64,000 nucleotides of DNA from Aeromicrobium sp. Root344. Lineage in GTDB: Bacteria; Actinomycetota; Actinomycetes; Propionibacteriales; Nocardioidaceae. Numbering within the stretch: the stretch's first letter is position 1; every line of letters begins with the position of its first letter. A program made the position numbers and the translations under genes. Shown here piece by piece: positions 49,170-57,064 of this stretch. The stretch covers positions 1,276,474 through 1,340,473 of the forward strand of contig NZ_LMDH01000001.1 in the NCBI RefSeq assembly GCF_001425755.1, read 5' to 3'. The notes under the pieces are model-generated. The model saw only the letters and a program-made list of their open reading frames with translations, had not been told where the DNA came from and did no database searches.

Positions 49170-50057
49170 TCAGACGGGGACGGTCTCGCGCAGGAACTCG
49201 ATCTGATCGGTGACGGCCTGGTCGAACCACGGCTCGAGGTAGAGGTCGAAGTGACCCGTGCGGTAGCGCTTGATCCGGCCGTGCCGGGCCTTGCGGACGT
49301 GCCAGATCGTCGAGCGCGAGGGCGCGACGCTGTCCTTCATCGCGACGCAGAACAGGGCCGGGCACTCCAGCGAGGCAGCGGCACGTCCGGGGTAGTACAG
49401 CGGGATCCGCAGGGCGACGCGGGCCGCCACGCGATCCGGCGGACGCGGACCCGGCGGGCTCAGCGCCAGATAGCCCGGCACGACATCGGGGGCCGTCATC
49501 AGCGCCGCTTCACCACGCCGCCCCGCCACGGCGACGCGCACGGGAGGCTTGCCGCGCAACCCGCGCACGGCATCGCGCAGCCCGAGCACCGTCAGCTTGA
49601 GGAGGCTACGCAGACCGACCGTGCGCGACGAGGCGAACCCGTCGGTGAAGGGGCACTGCGAGATGACCGCTGCGACATCGCCGTCGCGGCTCGCGGCCTC
49701 GATGACGTGCCCGCCGCCGAACGACGTGCCCCACAGCACGATGCGCCGGCGATCGACCTGGGGCACCGACCGCACGTGATGCACCGCGGCGGCCCAGTCG
49801 TCGAGCTGGCGCTGGATGTCGAGCAGCTCCCGCGGCTCGCCGTCGCTGGCACCGAAGTGGCGGTAGTCGAACACCAGGACCCGGTAGCCCTCGGCGACGA
49901 ACCGTTCGGCGTACGCATCGAGGCGCATCTCCTTCACCCCGCCGAGTCCGTGCGCCATGATCACGACGGGTCCGGGGGCGTCGGCGCCGTCGGGCTCGTA
50001 CCACCAGGCACCGCACCATCCGGGGCCTGAAGGGAATCGCACGTCCACCCGGCTCAT
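49170..50057 (-). CDS. Alpha/beta hydrolase (CocE/X-Pro peptidase-like)
   Basis: 295 residues. The oxyanion region is PVVIMAHGLGGVKEMRLDAY, the strand VLVFDYRHFGASDGEPRE follows, and the nucleophile elbow is ILWGTSFGGGHVIEAA (Ser in GTSFG). A late VAPSRSTIWHV and the final FDLYLEPWFDQAV carry the acid and probable His (GHFD). It likely cleaves an ester or amide bond. The start is the ATG at 50057. It is divergent from the quinone reductase gene with a gap of about 58 bp and has no close operon partner. Confidence 0.87.
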   Translation of the reverse strand: MSRVDVRFPSGPGWCGAWWYEPDGADAPGPVVIMAHGLGGVKEMRLDAYAERFVAEGYRVLVFDYRHFGASDGEPRELLDIQRQLDDWAAAVHHVRSVPQVDRRRIVLWGTSFGGGHVIEAASRDGDVAAVISQCPFTDGFASSRTVGLRSLLKLTVLGLRDAVRGLRGKPPVRVAVAGRRGEAALMTAPDVVPGYLALSPPGPRPPDRVAARVALRIPLYYPGRAAASLECPALFCVAMKDSVAPSRSTIWHVRKARHGRIKRYRTGHFDLYLEPWFDQAVTDQIEFLRETVPV

Positions 50058-50115
50058 GGGAGAAATGCTAGGGCGTGGCTCGGCAGCAGCGGGGGAGGGC
50101 GGCTAGCCTGCGGAC

Positions 50116-51087
50116 ATGCGTGCCGTCATTGCTCCCAACCCCGGAGGCGTCGAAGCCCTCGAGGTGGTCGACCTCCCGAAGCCCGAGCCCGGCCCCGGCG
50201 AGGTCCTCATCCGCGTCGCCGCAGCCGGCCTCAACCGGTCGGACCTCCTGCAGCGGCAGGGCCTCTACCCACCACCGGCGGGCGTCACCGACGTCCTCGG
50301 GCTCGAGTGCTCCGGTGACATCGTCGCCGTCGGCGAAGGCGTGACGGACCTGCCGCCCGGTACGCACGTGTGTGCGCTGCTGGCCGGCGGTGGCTATGCC
50401 GAGTACGTCGCGGTGCCCGCGGGCCAGGTGGCCACGGTCCCGCTGGGCATCTCGTTGGTCGATGCCGGTGGGCTCATGGAGGTCGCGGCGACCGTGTGGT
50501 CGAACGTCTTCATGATGGGCAAGCTGCAGCACGGCGAGACATTGCTCGTCCACGGCGGCGGCAGCGGGATCGGCACGATGGCGATCCAGCTGGCCAAGGC
50601 GTTCGGCGCTCGCGTGATCGTCACGGTCGGCTCGAAGCAGAAGGGGGACTTCTGCCGAGAGCTCGGCGCCGACGTGGTGATCGACTACAAGCAGCAGGAC
50701 TTCGCCGCGGAGATGAAGTCCGCCGGCGTGACCGCTGACGTCATCCTCGACATCATCGGCGCCAAGTACCTCGAGGCCAACGTCTCGGTGCTGTCGACCG
50801 CCGGTCGCCTCGTGGTGATCGGGATGCAGGGCGGCGTCAAGGCCGAGCTCAACCTCGGGGCGCTGATGTCCAAGCGCGCCGCCGTCATGGCAACGACGCT
50901 CCGGGCCCGGCCGACGAGTGAGAAGGCCGCGATCGTGTCAGCGATGGTCGCCCAGGTGTGGCCGCTGATCTCCGACGGCACGGTGCGGCCGATCATCCAC
51001 GCGACCTACGCGCTCGATGACGTACGACAGGCGCACCAGGTGCTCGAGGAGTCGAGCCACATCGGCAAGGTGCTGCTCACGCCCTGA
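50116..51087 (+). CDS. qor: NAD(P)H quinone oxidoreductase (zinc-free MDR)
   Basis: 323 residues of the medium-chain dehydrogenase/reductase family, quinone-oxidoreductase subgroup. The N-terminal substrate part has GLNRSDLLQRQGLYPPPAGV and GLECSGDIVAVGEGV. The cofactor domain has LVHGGGSGIGTMAIQLAKAF with a GSGIGT nucleotide-binding turn and IVTVGSKQKGDF. It lacks the Cys cluster of zinc alcohol dehydrogenases. It reduces quinones with NADPH, limiting redox cycling. The C-terminus overlaps the convergent acyltransferase gene by 11 nt. It appears to be monocistronic. Confidence 0.92.
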   Translation: MRAVIAPNPGGVEALEVVDLPKPEPGPGEVLIRVAAAGLNRSDLLQRQGLYPPPAGVTDVLGLECSGDIVAVGEGVTDLPPGTHVCALLAGGGYAEYVAVPAGQVATVPLGISLVDAGGLMEVAATVWSNVFMMGKLQHGETLLVHGGGSGIGTMAIQLAKAFGARVIVTVGSKQKGDFCRELGADVVIDYKQQDFAAEMKSAGVTADVILDIIGAKYLEANVSVLSTAGRLVVIGMQGGVKAELNLGALMSKRAAVMATTLRARPTSEKAAIVSAMVAQVWPLISDGTVRPIIHATYALDDVRQAHQVLEESSHIGKVLLTP

Positions 51088-52126
51088 CGGGCTCGAGCTC
51101 CCGCGCGTCGTGCACGAGCGGCGGCGGCACCGCGACCTGGGCCATGGTCGATGCCGTGCGCCGAACGGCCCGGTCGAAGAACGGGTGCACCAGCACACGC
51201 AGCACGACAACGGTGACCGCGGTGGCCAGCAGCGATGCCTCGACCTGGCCCACGCCGGCGCCCTGGAAGGTGTCCTGCAGCACGAAGACGACCGGGATGT
51301 GCAGCGCGTAGACCGCGAGGCTGCGACGACCCAGCCCTTCGAGCTGCCGCAGGCGCGACGGCACGATGACGAGCACGCAGGCGCCGCAGAGCGCGGCGAG
51401 GGCGAGGCACAGCACGCGGTGGGTCACGGCGTCCACGCCCGTCACCCCCATCGACGCAGCGGTGTCGGCGCCCCGGATCCAGCGCGGGTCGAGGCCGGAC
51501 CTCACCACCACAGCCGTCACCGTCACCAGCGTCGCCGCAGCCGTCGCCATCGCGGCGGACGAGGTCTCGGCCGTACGCCTGAGGGCACCGCTGCCGTACA
51601 GGTGACCCGCGACGAAGAACGGGAGGTAGCAGAGCGCGCGGGACCACGAGACGAGGTCGCCGTCGGGGTAGGGCAGCAGCACCGCGACGACCGCGACCGC
51701 CGTCGCGGCCGGCAGGGCGTACGCGCCGAGGCGGACGACGAACGGCAGCGCGACGAGCCACCAGGCCATCGCGAGCAGGAACCACAACGCGTACGTCGGA
51801 TGAAGCAGGCGTTCCGCGCTGAGGTCGCCGACGCCGAACCGCAGGACGACGTACGTCGTCTGCAGCAGGACGTAGAGGCCGACCATCTCGGCGATGCGGT
51901 GCGCCAGGTGGCGCGGACGCGCGGTGATGCCGGCGAGGAACACGAACAGCGGCATGTGGAACAGGTAGAGGAACGTGAGGATCCAACGCTGCGGGTCGTG
52001 GTGCCAACCGGAGTAGAGCACGCCGGGGGCCTGCCCGCCCGACGTCTCCAGGAAGTGGCCCAGCACGACGCCGGCGATGAGGAGTCCCTTGAGCAGGTCG
52101 AGGCGACGATCGCGAGTTCGGGGCAT
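51077..52126 (-). CDS. Acyltransferase-3 family membrane protein (isolated)
   Basis: 349 residues with about ten membrane helices. The start RRLDLLKGLLIAGVVLGHFL carries the catalytic His; then FLYLFHMPLFVFLAGI and ATALW-like hydrophobic stretches, and a conserved SLAVYALHIPVVFVLQDTF near the end. It belongs to the same superfamily as the three genes in the exopolysaccharide operon but resembles the short Fucose-4-O-acetylase-like (YfiQ) group. It may acylate a wall glycan or small molecule. It stands alone on the minus strand. The ATG at 52126 was taken; the longer frame is a shadow of the Bpa gene. Confidence 0.86.
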   Translation of the reverse strand: MPRTRDRRLDLLKGLLIAGVVLGHFLETSGGQAPGVLYSGWHHDPQRWILTFLYLFHMPLFVFLAGITARPRHLAHRIAEMVGLYVLLQTTYVVLRFGVGDLSAERLLHPTYALWFLLAMAWWLVALPFVVRLGAYALPAATAVAVVAVLLPYPDGDLVSWSRALCYLPFFVAGHLYGSGALRRTAETSSAAMATAAATLVTVTAVVVRSGLDPRWIRGADTAASMGVTGVDAVTHRVLCLALAALCGACVLVIVPSRLRQLEGLGRRSLAVYALHIPVVFVLQDTFQGAGVGQVEASLLATAVTVVVLRVLVHPFFDRAVRRTASTMAQVAVPPPLVHDARELEPVRA

Positions 52127-52198
52127 CGCTTCCACCCTTGCAGCCCCGTTCAAGAGACGCGGATCACGCTGCTCGAGCCTGCTGGATAGTCTGGACGA

Positions 52199-52702
52199 AT
52201 GACTGAGCAATCCCCCGAGATCATCGGTCCCGACGGCAACGCCATCGCGCCGCCCGCTCCCGGCACGTCCCTCGGCGACCTCGTCGAGCAGCCGGCCAAG
52301 GTCATGCGGATCGGCGGCATGATCCGTCAGCTCCTCGACGAGGTCAAGGCAGCGCCACTCGACGAAGCCAGCCGGGCGCGACTGAGGGACATCCACCTCC
52401 AGTCGATCAAGGAGCTCGAGGACGGCCTCGCCCCCGAGCTGGTCGAGGAGCTCGAGCGGCTCAGCCTGCCGTTCGACGGCGAGACCCCGAGCGAGGGTGA
52501 GCTCCGGATCGCCCAGGCACAGCTCGTCGGCTGGCTCGAGGGCCTCTTCCACGGCATCCAGGCCGCGCTCTACGCGCAGCAGGTGCAGGCCCAAGCGCAG
52601 TTCCAGAACATGAGGTTGGCTCTACCGGGTCCAAACGACACCAAAGGTGAAGATTCGGAAACGTCTGGCGAAAACGGTGGCAGCGGGGGCATGTACCTCT
52701 AA
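52199..52702 (+). CDS. bpa: Bacterial proteasome activator
   Basis: 167 residues of the Bpa (DUF2587) family. The conserved core runs LVEQPAKVMRIGGMIRQLLD to ELVEELERLSLPF and QAQLVGWLEGLFHGIQAALY. The last residues, GGMYL, retain the hydrophobic-Tyr-X signature by which Bpa docks on the 20S proteasome (GQYL in mycobacteria). Bpa forms a ring that opens the gate without ATP and feeds certain unfolded proteins to the actinobacterial proteasome. A Gly/Ser/Glu-rich linker precedes the tail. The 20S genes are not in this window. A WhiB-like gene follows 73 nt downstream. Confidence 0.92.
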   Translation: MTEQSPEIIGPDGNAIAPPAPGTSLGDLVEQPAKVMRIGGMIRQLLDEVKAAPLDEASRARLRDIHLQSIKELEDGLAPELVEELERLSLPFDGETPSEGELRIAQAQLVGWLEGLFHGIQAALYAQQVQAQAQFQNMRLALPGPNDTKGEDSETSGENGGSGGMYL

Positions 52703-52775
52703 AGTTGCCTGCAACGCGAGCCAAGGACGACGCAGGAGTGTCGTCGTCCGGGGCCTCGTGGGGAAGAGGGAGCCC

Positions 52776-53336
52776 ATGACCATCATGGACGAAAAGACGA
52801 CACCTCCGTGCGCCTTCGAGCCGGAGGTCTACATGGATGAGCTGTTGGACTCGCCGCCGGCGCGGACCGACATCACCGCGGCCGAGTGGGAGAGGTTGAC
52901 CGTCAGGCGCGCCACCGCACACCGGCAGTGCGCAGGCTGTCCGCTGATGGTCGAGTGCCTCTATCGGGCGGTCGTCCAGATCGACGTCTCCGGCTATGTC
53001 GCGTGCACGACCGAGCACGACCGTTCGGTCATCCGCCGCCGCCTCGGCATCGAGGTCCAGCAGCAGGCCACCACGGCGTACGGCGCGGCTCGCGTCGGCG
53101 GCGGACCGGTGAGTCACGATGCGGTCATGACCGCCCGTCAGGCGTACCCCAAGGACACGTGTCATCAGCTCGCCGAGCGGCTCGACTGCTCGACCTCGAC
53201 GATCAAGCGCCACCTGCGCCGGGCGCGCGAGCAGAAGCGTGACGAGGCGCTCACCCCGCAGGCGGGCCCGTGCCTGCCGACGGTCGATGCCGTCCTCGAC
53301 GTGTTCGACGAGCTGGAGACCAGCAAGGTCGCCTGA
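52776..53336 (+). CDS. WhiB-like regulator with a C-terminal helix-turn-helix
   Basis: 186 residues from the ATG at 52776 (AGAGGGAG upstream). Four Cys (12, 52, 55, 61) follow the WhiB spacing C-X39-C-X2-C-X5-C (HRQCAGCPLMVECLYRAV), which should hold an Fe-S cluster. The usual G-[VI]-W-G-G turn is replaced by DVSGYVACTTEHDR, so this is a divergent member. An extra C-terminal domain has TCHQLAERLDCSTSTIKRHL, a likely helix-turn-helix not present in small WhiB proteins. It may be a redox-sensing transcription factor. It sits between bpa and yjbQ. Confidence 0.82.
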   Translation: MTIMDEKTTPPCAFEPEVYMDELLDSPPARTDITAAEWERLTVRRATAHRQCAGCPLMVECLYRAVVQIDVSGYVACTTEHDRSVIRRRLGIEVQQQATTAYGAARVGGGPVSHDAVMTARQAYPKDTCHQLAERLDCSTSTIKRHLRRAREQKRDEALTPQAGPCLPTVDAVLDVFDELETSKVA

Positions 53337-53342
53337 CCGGTT

Positions 53343-53370
53343 GGTCGTCCTTTCGACAAGCTCGATGACC
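53343..53370. repeat. Dispersed palindromic repeat, copy B
   Basis: GGTCGTC-N14-GATGACC forms an imperfect inverted repeat around TTTCGACAAGCTC. It shares this core with the repeats at 44195-44246 and 60621-60643. It begins 7 nt after the stop of the WhiB-like gene and may serve as its terminator. Confidence 0.65.
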
Positions 53371-53388
53371 GGTGGAACGATCGTCGGT

Positions 53389-53793
53389 ATGCGTAGTGAG
53401 CTGGTGTCGGTACGGACGGGTGGGCGTGCGGTCGTCCACGACCTCACGTCGGAGTGCGAGCGGTTCGTCCGCGGCGAGCAGGACGGGCTGCTGCACGTCT
53501 TCGTCCCGCACGCGACCGCCGGCGTGGCCATCATCGAGACCGGTGCCGGCAGCGACGGCGACCTGCTGACCGCGCTCGACGACCTGCTGCCGCGCGACGA
53601 CAGGTGGGTGCACCAGCACGGCACTCCCGGACACGGCCGCGATCATGTCGTCCCGGCATTCCTCGCACCGTCGATGACCGTGCCGGTGCTGGGCGGCCGG
53701 CTGCAGCTCGGCACGTGGCAGTCGGTGTGCCTCGTCGACACCAACGTCGACAACCCCGACCGCGAGGTGCGGTTCAGCTTCCTCAACGGCTAA
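53389..53793 (+). CDS. YjbQ family protein
   Basis: 134 residues from the ATG at 53389 (an ATG at 53365 in frame is possible). It matches the UPF0047/YjbQ family: SECERFVRGEQDGLLHVFVP with the following HATAGVAIIE, and HGTPGHGRDHVVPAFLAPSM with conserved His residues, then GTWQSVCLVDTNVDNPDREV. The fold is a trimeric beta-barrel; secondary thiamin-phosphate synthase activity was reported for some members but the physiological role is unclear. It is transcribed with or after the WhiB-like gene. A 70-bp palindromic repeat begins at its stop codon. Confidence 0.85.
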   Translation: MRSELVSVRTGGRAVVHDLTSECERFVRGEQDGLLHVFVPHATAGVAIIETGAGSDGDLLTALDDLLPRDDRWVHQHGTPGHGRDHVVPAFLAPSMTVPVLGGRLQLGTWQSVCLVDTNVDNPDREVRFSFLNG

Positions 53794-53863
53794 GCGCCAA
53801 GATGCCGGCACTTTTGTGTGCGGTTCCAGCCGAATCACGTACACAAGTGCCGACATCGTGAGG
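53794..53863. repeat. 70-bp palindromic repeat, left copy flanking the DUF559 gene
   Basis: This begins immediately after the YjbQ stop. It contains an inverted repeat (53801-53819 against 53841-53857; GATGNCGGCACTT arms) with a loop CGGTTCCAGCCGAATCACG. It matches the right copy at 54863-54932 at 67 of 70 positions in the same orientation. It is 97 bp upstream of the DUF559 ATG. Confidence 0.9.
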
Positions 53864-53959
53864 GATCGGTGCGTCCACAGGCCGGCACCATGAACCCGTC
53901 GGTCCACAGTGTTGCCATCCGTCACACCCGTGAGCGTGGGCATCGGCCCACCATCTGGC

Positions 53960-54859
53960 ATGACGTTTGTCGAACCGTTCACCCGCGCCGAGGCGCAGCA
54001 GGCGGGGATCACCGACGCGATGCTGCGTCATCAGAGGTTCAGGCCGCTGTTCCGCGGCGTCTACGTCCTTGCCTCGACCGAGCTCAGCCTCAGGATCTGG
54101 TGCCTTGCGGCGCTGCGAGTCGCGCCGGTCGATGCGGTCATCAGTCACCAGACGGCCTTGCGCCTCTATGGTCTGGAGATCGGCAATCCGTGGCCTCTGC
54201 ACGTGTCAACGCGGACCACGACCCACTCGCGGCAGCGAGGCATCAGGACGCACCAACGCAAGCATCGAGTGGAGTCCGTGCGCCTCGGCGGCATCCCGGT
54301 GACGAGCCCGGATCGGACCCTCGTCGACATCGCCACCAAGGTGGGTCTGGTCCAGCTGGTCCAAGCGTGTGACTGGATGATCCACCGCGGTCATACGACA
54401 GCCGAGCGCCTGGCGGCCTTCGCCGTGACCTCCCACTTCGACGGTGTTCGCCGGCTCCGCCGGGTCATCGGACATGTACGCAGCGGCGCCGAGTCACCGA
54501 TGGAGACGCTCGTACGACTGATGATCGTGTTCGCACGGCTGCCCGAGCCGGCGTGCAACGTCCCCATAGTCGACTCAGTGGGACGATTCCTGGCGCGCGG
54601 CGACCTCGTCTACTCCGAGCTCAAGGTGCTCATCGAGTACGACGGTTGGCACCACGAGCGGGATGCGCGGCAACGCCAGCGTGACCTTGTACGGCGCGAA
54701 CAGCTCGAATCGGCGGGATGGCGGGTCATCGTCGTCACGATCGCCGACCTGGCGGACAAGCGTACGGTCATCCACCGAGTCCATCGCGCACTCGTCGACC
54801 GCGGCTACGCCGGTCGTCCTCCGCAGTTCTCCATCATGTGGGACCGCTGGTTCACCTGA
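53960..54859 (+). CDS. AbiEi-antitoxin-like / DUF559 putative nuclease
   Basis: 299 residues from the ATG at 53960. The N-terminal ~90 residues (PFTRAEAQQAGITDAMLRHQ, LFRGVYVLA) resemble the winged-helix domain of AbiEi-type antitoxins. The middle has GIRTHQRKHRVESVRLGGIP and TSPDRTLVDIA. The C-terminal domain, LKVLIEYDGWHHERDARQRQ then DLVRREQLESAGWRVIVVT, is the DUF559/Vsr-like PD-(D/E)XK nuclease fold with E-x-D acidic residues visible. No AbiEii-type toxin gene is adjacent. A sequence-specific nuclease role is inferred. It is bracketed by two near-identical 70-bp palindromic repeats, an unusual arrangement. Confidence 0.78.
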   Translation: MTFVEPFTRAEAQQAGITDAMLRHQRFRPLFRGVYVLASTELSLRIWCLAALRVAPVDAVISHQTALRLYGLEIGNPWPLHVSTRTTTHSRQRGIRTHQRKHRVESVRLGGIPVTSPDRTLVDIATKVGLVQLVQACDWMIHRGHTTAERLAAFAVTSHFDGVRRLRRVIGHVRSGAESPMETLVRLMIVFARLPEPACNVPIVDSVGRFLARGDLVYSELKVLIEYDGWHHERDARQRQRDLVRREQLESAGWRVIVVTIADLADKRTVIHRVHRALVDRGYAGRPPQFSIMWDRWFT

Positions 54860-54862
54860 CCG

Positions 54863-54932
54863 GCGCCAAGATGTCGGCACTTTTGTATGCGGTTCCAGCC
54901 GAATCACGTACACACGTGCCGACATCGTGAGG
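54863..54932. repeat. 70-bp palindromic repeat, right copy flanking the DUF559 gene
   Basis: This starts 3 nt after the DUF559 stop codon. Perfect arms GATGTCGGCAC (54870-54880) and GTGCCGACATC (54916-54926) are present, with a less perfect inner stem. It differs from the left copy at three positions. It lies 6 nt from the stop of the convergent HAD gene, so it could also terminate both transcripts. Confidence 0.9.
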
Positions 54933-54938
54933 CAAGGG

Positions 54939-55724
54939 CTAGGCGAAGCGGCGGAGCTCGGCGACGAGCCCGTCCTCGTCGATCGTGCCGACGACCTCGT
55001 CGGCAGCGGCCTTGACGTCATCGGGCGCCTGGCCCATCGCCACCCCGCGACCGGCCCACTGGATCATCTCGAGGTCGTTGTTGCCGTCACCGACCGCCAG
55101 CACCTCGGACCGGTCGATGCCGAGCTTGGTGCAGAGGAACTCCAGCCCCGACGCCTTGGAGACACCTTCGGGTGCGAGGTCGAGCCATGCGGAGTAGCCG
55201 ATGTAGTAGTTGGTGCCGGAGAGGCCGAGGTCCTTGACGATCGCGGTGAACTCGTCGCGACTGTGCTCGGCCGAGCGGATCACGACGCGGGCGACCGGTT
55301 CGGCGATCAACGACTCGACGTCCTCGACGACGAACTGGCCGGAGATCTCGTTGTCCGGGAACGGCTTGTTGAGCCGGAACCCGACGCCGACCTCCTCAAC
55401 CGCGACGAGTGCCTCCGGCATGTGCTCCAGCACGCGACGGACCGCCTCGCTGGCGTCGAACGTGACGACGTCGAGCAGCTCGACCTCGGGGTCGTAGCGG
55501 AAGGTCACCGCACCGTTGCTCGCCACGCCATAGCCCTCGGTGAACCGCAGGTTGTCCACCGCGTCCATGACGCCAGGCACGCCGCGGCCCGTGGCGATGA
55601 CGGTCTCGATGCCGGCGTCCCGGACCGCGTGGACCGCCGAGCGTACGGCCGCGGTCATCACGTTCTCGCCGTCGACGAGCGTGCCGTCGACGTCCAGCGC
55701 GATCAACCGGGGACGCCAGGTCAC
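54939..55724 (-). CDS. Cof-type HAD phosphatase (HAD-IIB)
   Basis: 261 residues from a GTG at 55724 that overlaps the serS stop (GTGA). Motif I is [17 protein letters not shown] (nucleophile Asp), motif [13 protein letters not shown], and motifs III/IV are [20 protein letters not shown] followed by [13 protein letters not shown]. The C2B cap lies between. Such enzymes dephosphorylate sugar phosphates or cofactors such as FMN or pyridoxal phosphate; the substrate is not evident. It is co-transcribed with the seryl-tRNA synthetase. The longer frame upstream is a shadow of serS. Confidence 0.9.
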   Translation of the reverse strand: MTWRPRLIALDVDGTLVDGENVMTAAVRSAVHAVRDAGIETVIATGRGVPGVMDAVDNLRFTEGYGVASNGAVTFRYDPEVELLDVVTFDASEAVRRVLEHMPEALVAVEEVGVGFRLNKPFPDNEISGQFVVEDVESLIAEPVARVVIRSAEHSRDEFTAIVKDLGLSGTNYYIGYSAWLDLAPEGVSKASGLEFLCTKLGIDRSEVLAVGDGNNDLEMIQWAGRGVAMGQAPDDVKAAADEVVGTIDEDGLVAELRRFA

Positions 55725-56992
55725 TGAAGAGGCCTCAGGACCTCGCCGAGCAGCGGGTGCAGCGCAGCGGGCAGGCGTACGGAGCCGTCGGCCTGCTGAC
55801 CGTTCTCCAGCAGCGCGATGATCGTGCGGGTCATGGCGCACAAGGTCCCGTTGAGCGTCGCCGCGGACGTCGTGCCCTCGGCGCCGCGGACGCGGATGTC
55901 GAGTCGTCGGGCCTGGAACTCGGTCGTGTTGGACGTCGACGAGACCTCGCGGTACTTGCCCTGCGTGGGGATCCACGCCTCGCAGTCGAACTTGCGGATC
56001 GCCGACAGGCCCAGGTCGCCCGAAGCCACGTCGATGACGCGGTAGGGCAGCTCCAGGGCCTCCAACCAGTCCTTCTCCCAGCCGAGGATGCGCTGATGCT
56101 CGGCGTAGGACTCCTCGAGCGTCGTGTAGACGAACATCTCGACCTTGTCGAACCAGTGCACGCGGAAGATCCCGCGAGTGTCCTTGCCGTACGAGCCGGC
56201 CTCGCGGCGGTAGCACGGGCTGAACGCCGCGTAGCGCCGCGGCAGGGAGTCGGCCTCGAGGATCTCGTCGGAGTGATAGGCCGCGAGCGCAACCTCGGAC
56301 GTACCGACGAGGTAGAGGTCGTCCTTCTCGAGGTAGTAGACGTCGTCCGACGCGCCCTGCCCGAGATATCCGGTGCCCTCCATGGCGCTCGGCTTGACGA
56401 GCGCCGGCGGGATCATCGGCGTGAATCCCCACTCCGCGGCCTTGCTCATCGCGAGCTGCGTCAGGGCGAGCTCGAGCTGCGCACCGACACCGGTGAGGAA
56501 GTAGAAGCGCGACCCGCTGACCTTGACGCCCCGCTCGCTGTCGATCGCACCGAGCAGCTGCCCGAGCTCGAGGTGGTCGCGGGGCTCGAAGCCCTCGGCC
56601 GCGAAGTCACGCGGCGTGCCAACGGTGTCGATCACCACGAAGTCGTCCTCGCCACCTTCAGGGGCGTCGGGCGAGGCGAGGTTGGGCAGCGTCTTCATGA
56701 GCCGCTCGAACGTCTCGGCGGCCTCGACCTGAGCGGCCTCGGCGTCCTTGACCTGCTGGCTGAGCTCCTTGGCGCGAGCCAGCAGCTCCTGCTTCTCGTC
56801 GCCCTGGGCCTTGGGGATCAGCTTGCCGAGACTCTTCTGCTCGCCGCGGACGGCCTCGTACGCCGAGATCGTGGAGCGCCGCTGCTCGTCAGCATTGATG
56901 AGCTCGTCGACCAGCTCAGTGGGCTCGCCCCGACGCCTCTGGGCAGCGCGTACGGCGTCAGGGTCTTCTCGCAGGATCCGGGCTTCAATCAC
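55721..56992 (-). CDS. serS: Serine--tRNA ligase
   Basis: 423 residues of class II SerRS. The N-terminal arm is a long coiled coil (residues about 30-105; [20 protein letters not shown]). Motif 2 is [20 protein letters not shown] and [10 protein letters not shown], and motif 3 is near [20 protein letters not shown] with the GSVRLPAAL class II ending. It charges tRNA-Ser with serine; two tRNA-Ser genes lie elsewhere in this window. The start is GTG at 56992. It overlaps the HAD gene by 4 nt, so the two are translated together. Confidence 0.97.
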   Translation of the reverse strand: MIEARILREDPDAVRAAQRRRGEPTELVDELINADEQRRSTISAYEAVRGEQKSLGKLIPKAQGDEKQELLARAKELSQQVKDAEAAQVEAAETFERLMKTLPNLASPDAPEGGEDDFVVIDTVGTPRDFAAEGFEPRDHLELGQLLGAIDSERGVKVSGSRFYFLTGVGAQLELALTQLAMSKAAEWGFTPMIPPALVKPSAMEGTGYLGQGASDDVYYLEKDDLYLVGTSEVALAAYHSDEILEADSLPRRYAAFSPCYRREAGSYGKDTRGIFRVHWFDKVEMFVYTTLEESYAEHQRILGWEKDWLEALELPYRVIDVASGDLGLSAIRKFDCEAWIPTQGKYREVSSTSNTTEFQARRLDIRVRGAEGTTSAATLNGTLCAMTRTIIALLENGQQADGSVRLPAALHPLLGEVLRPLQ

Positions 56993-57064
56993 TGCCTCAG
57001 CCTATCGTCCGGGTCGCGCTCCCAAATCAGTCCATTAGGCTGGGTCGACCCCTGAGGAGGAAGC

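Noticed and set aside
53794-54932. Flanking 70-bp repeats as phage attachment sites
   Set aside because: There is no integrase and each repeat is palindromic and 3-nt tight to gene ends, unlike att sites.
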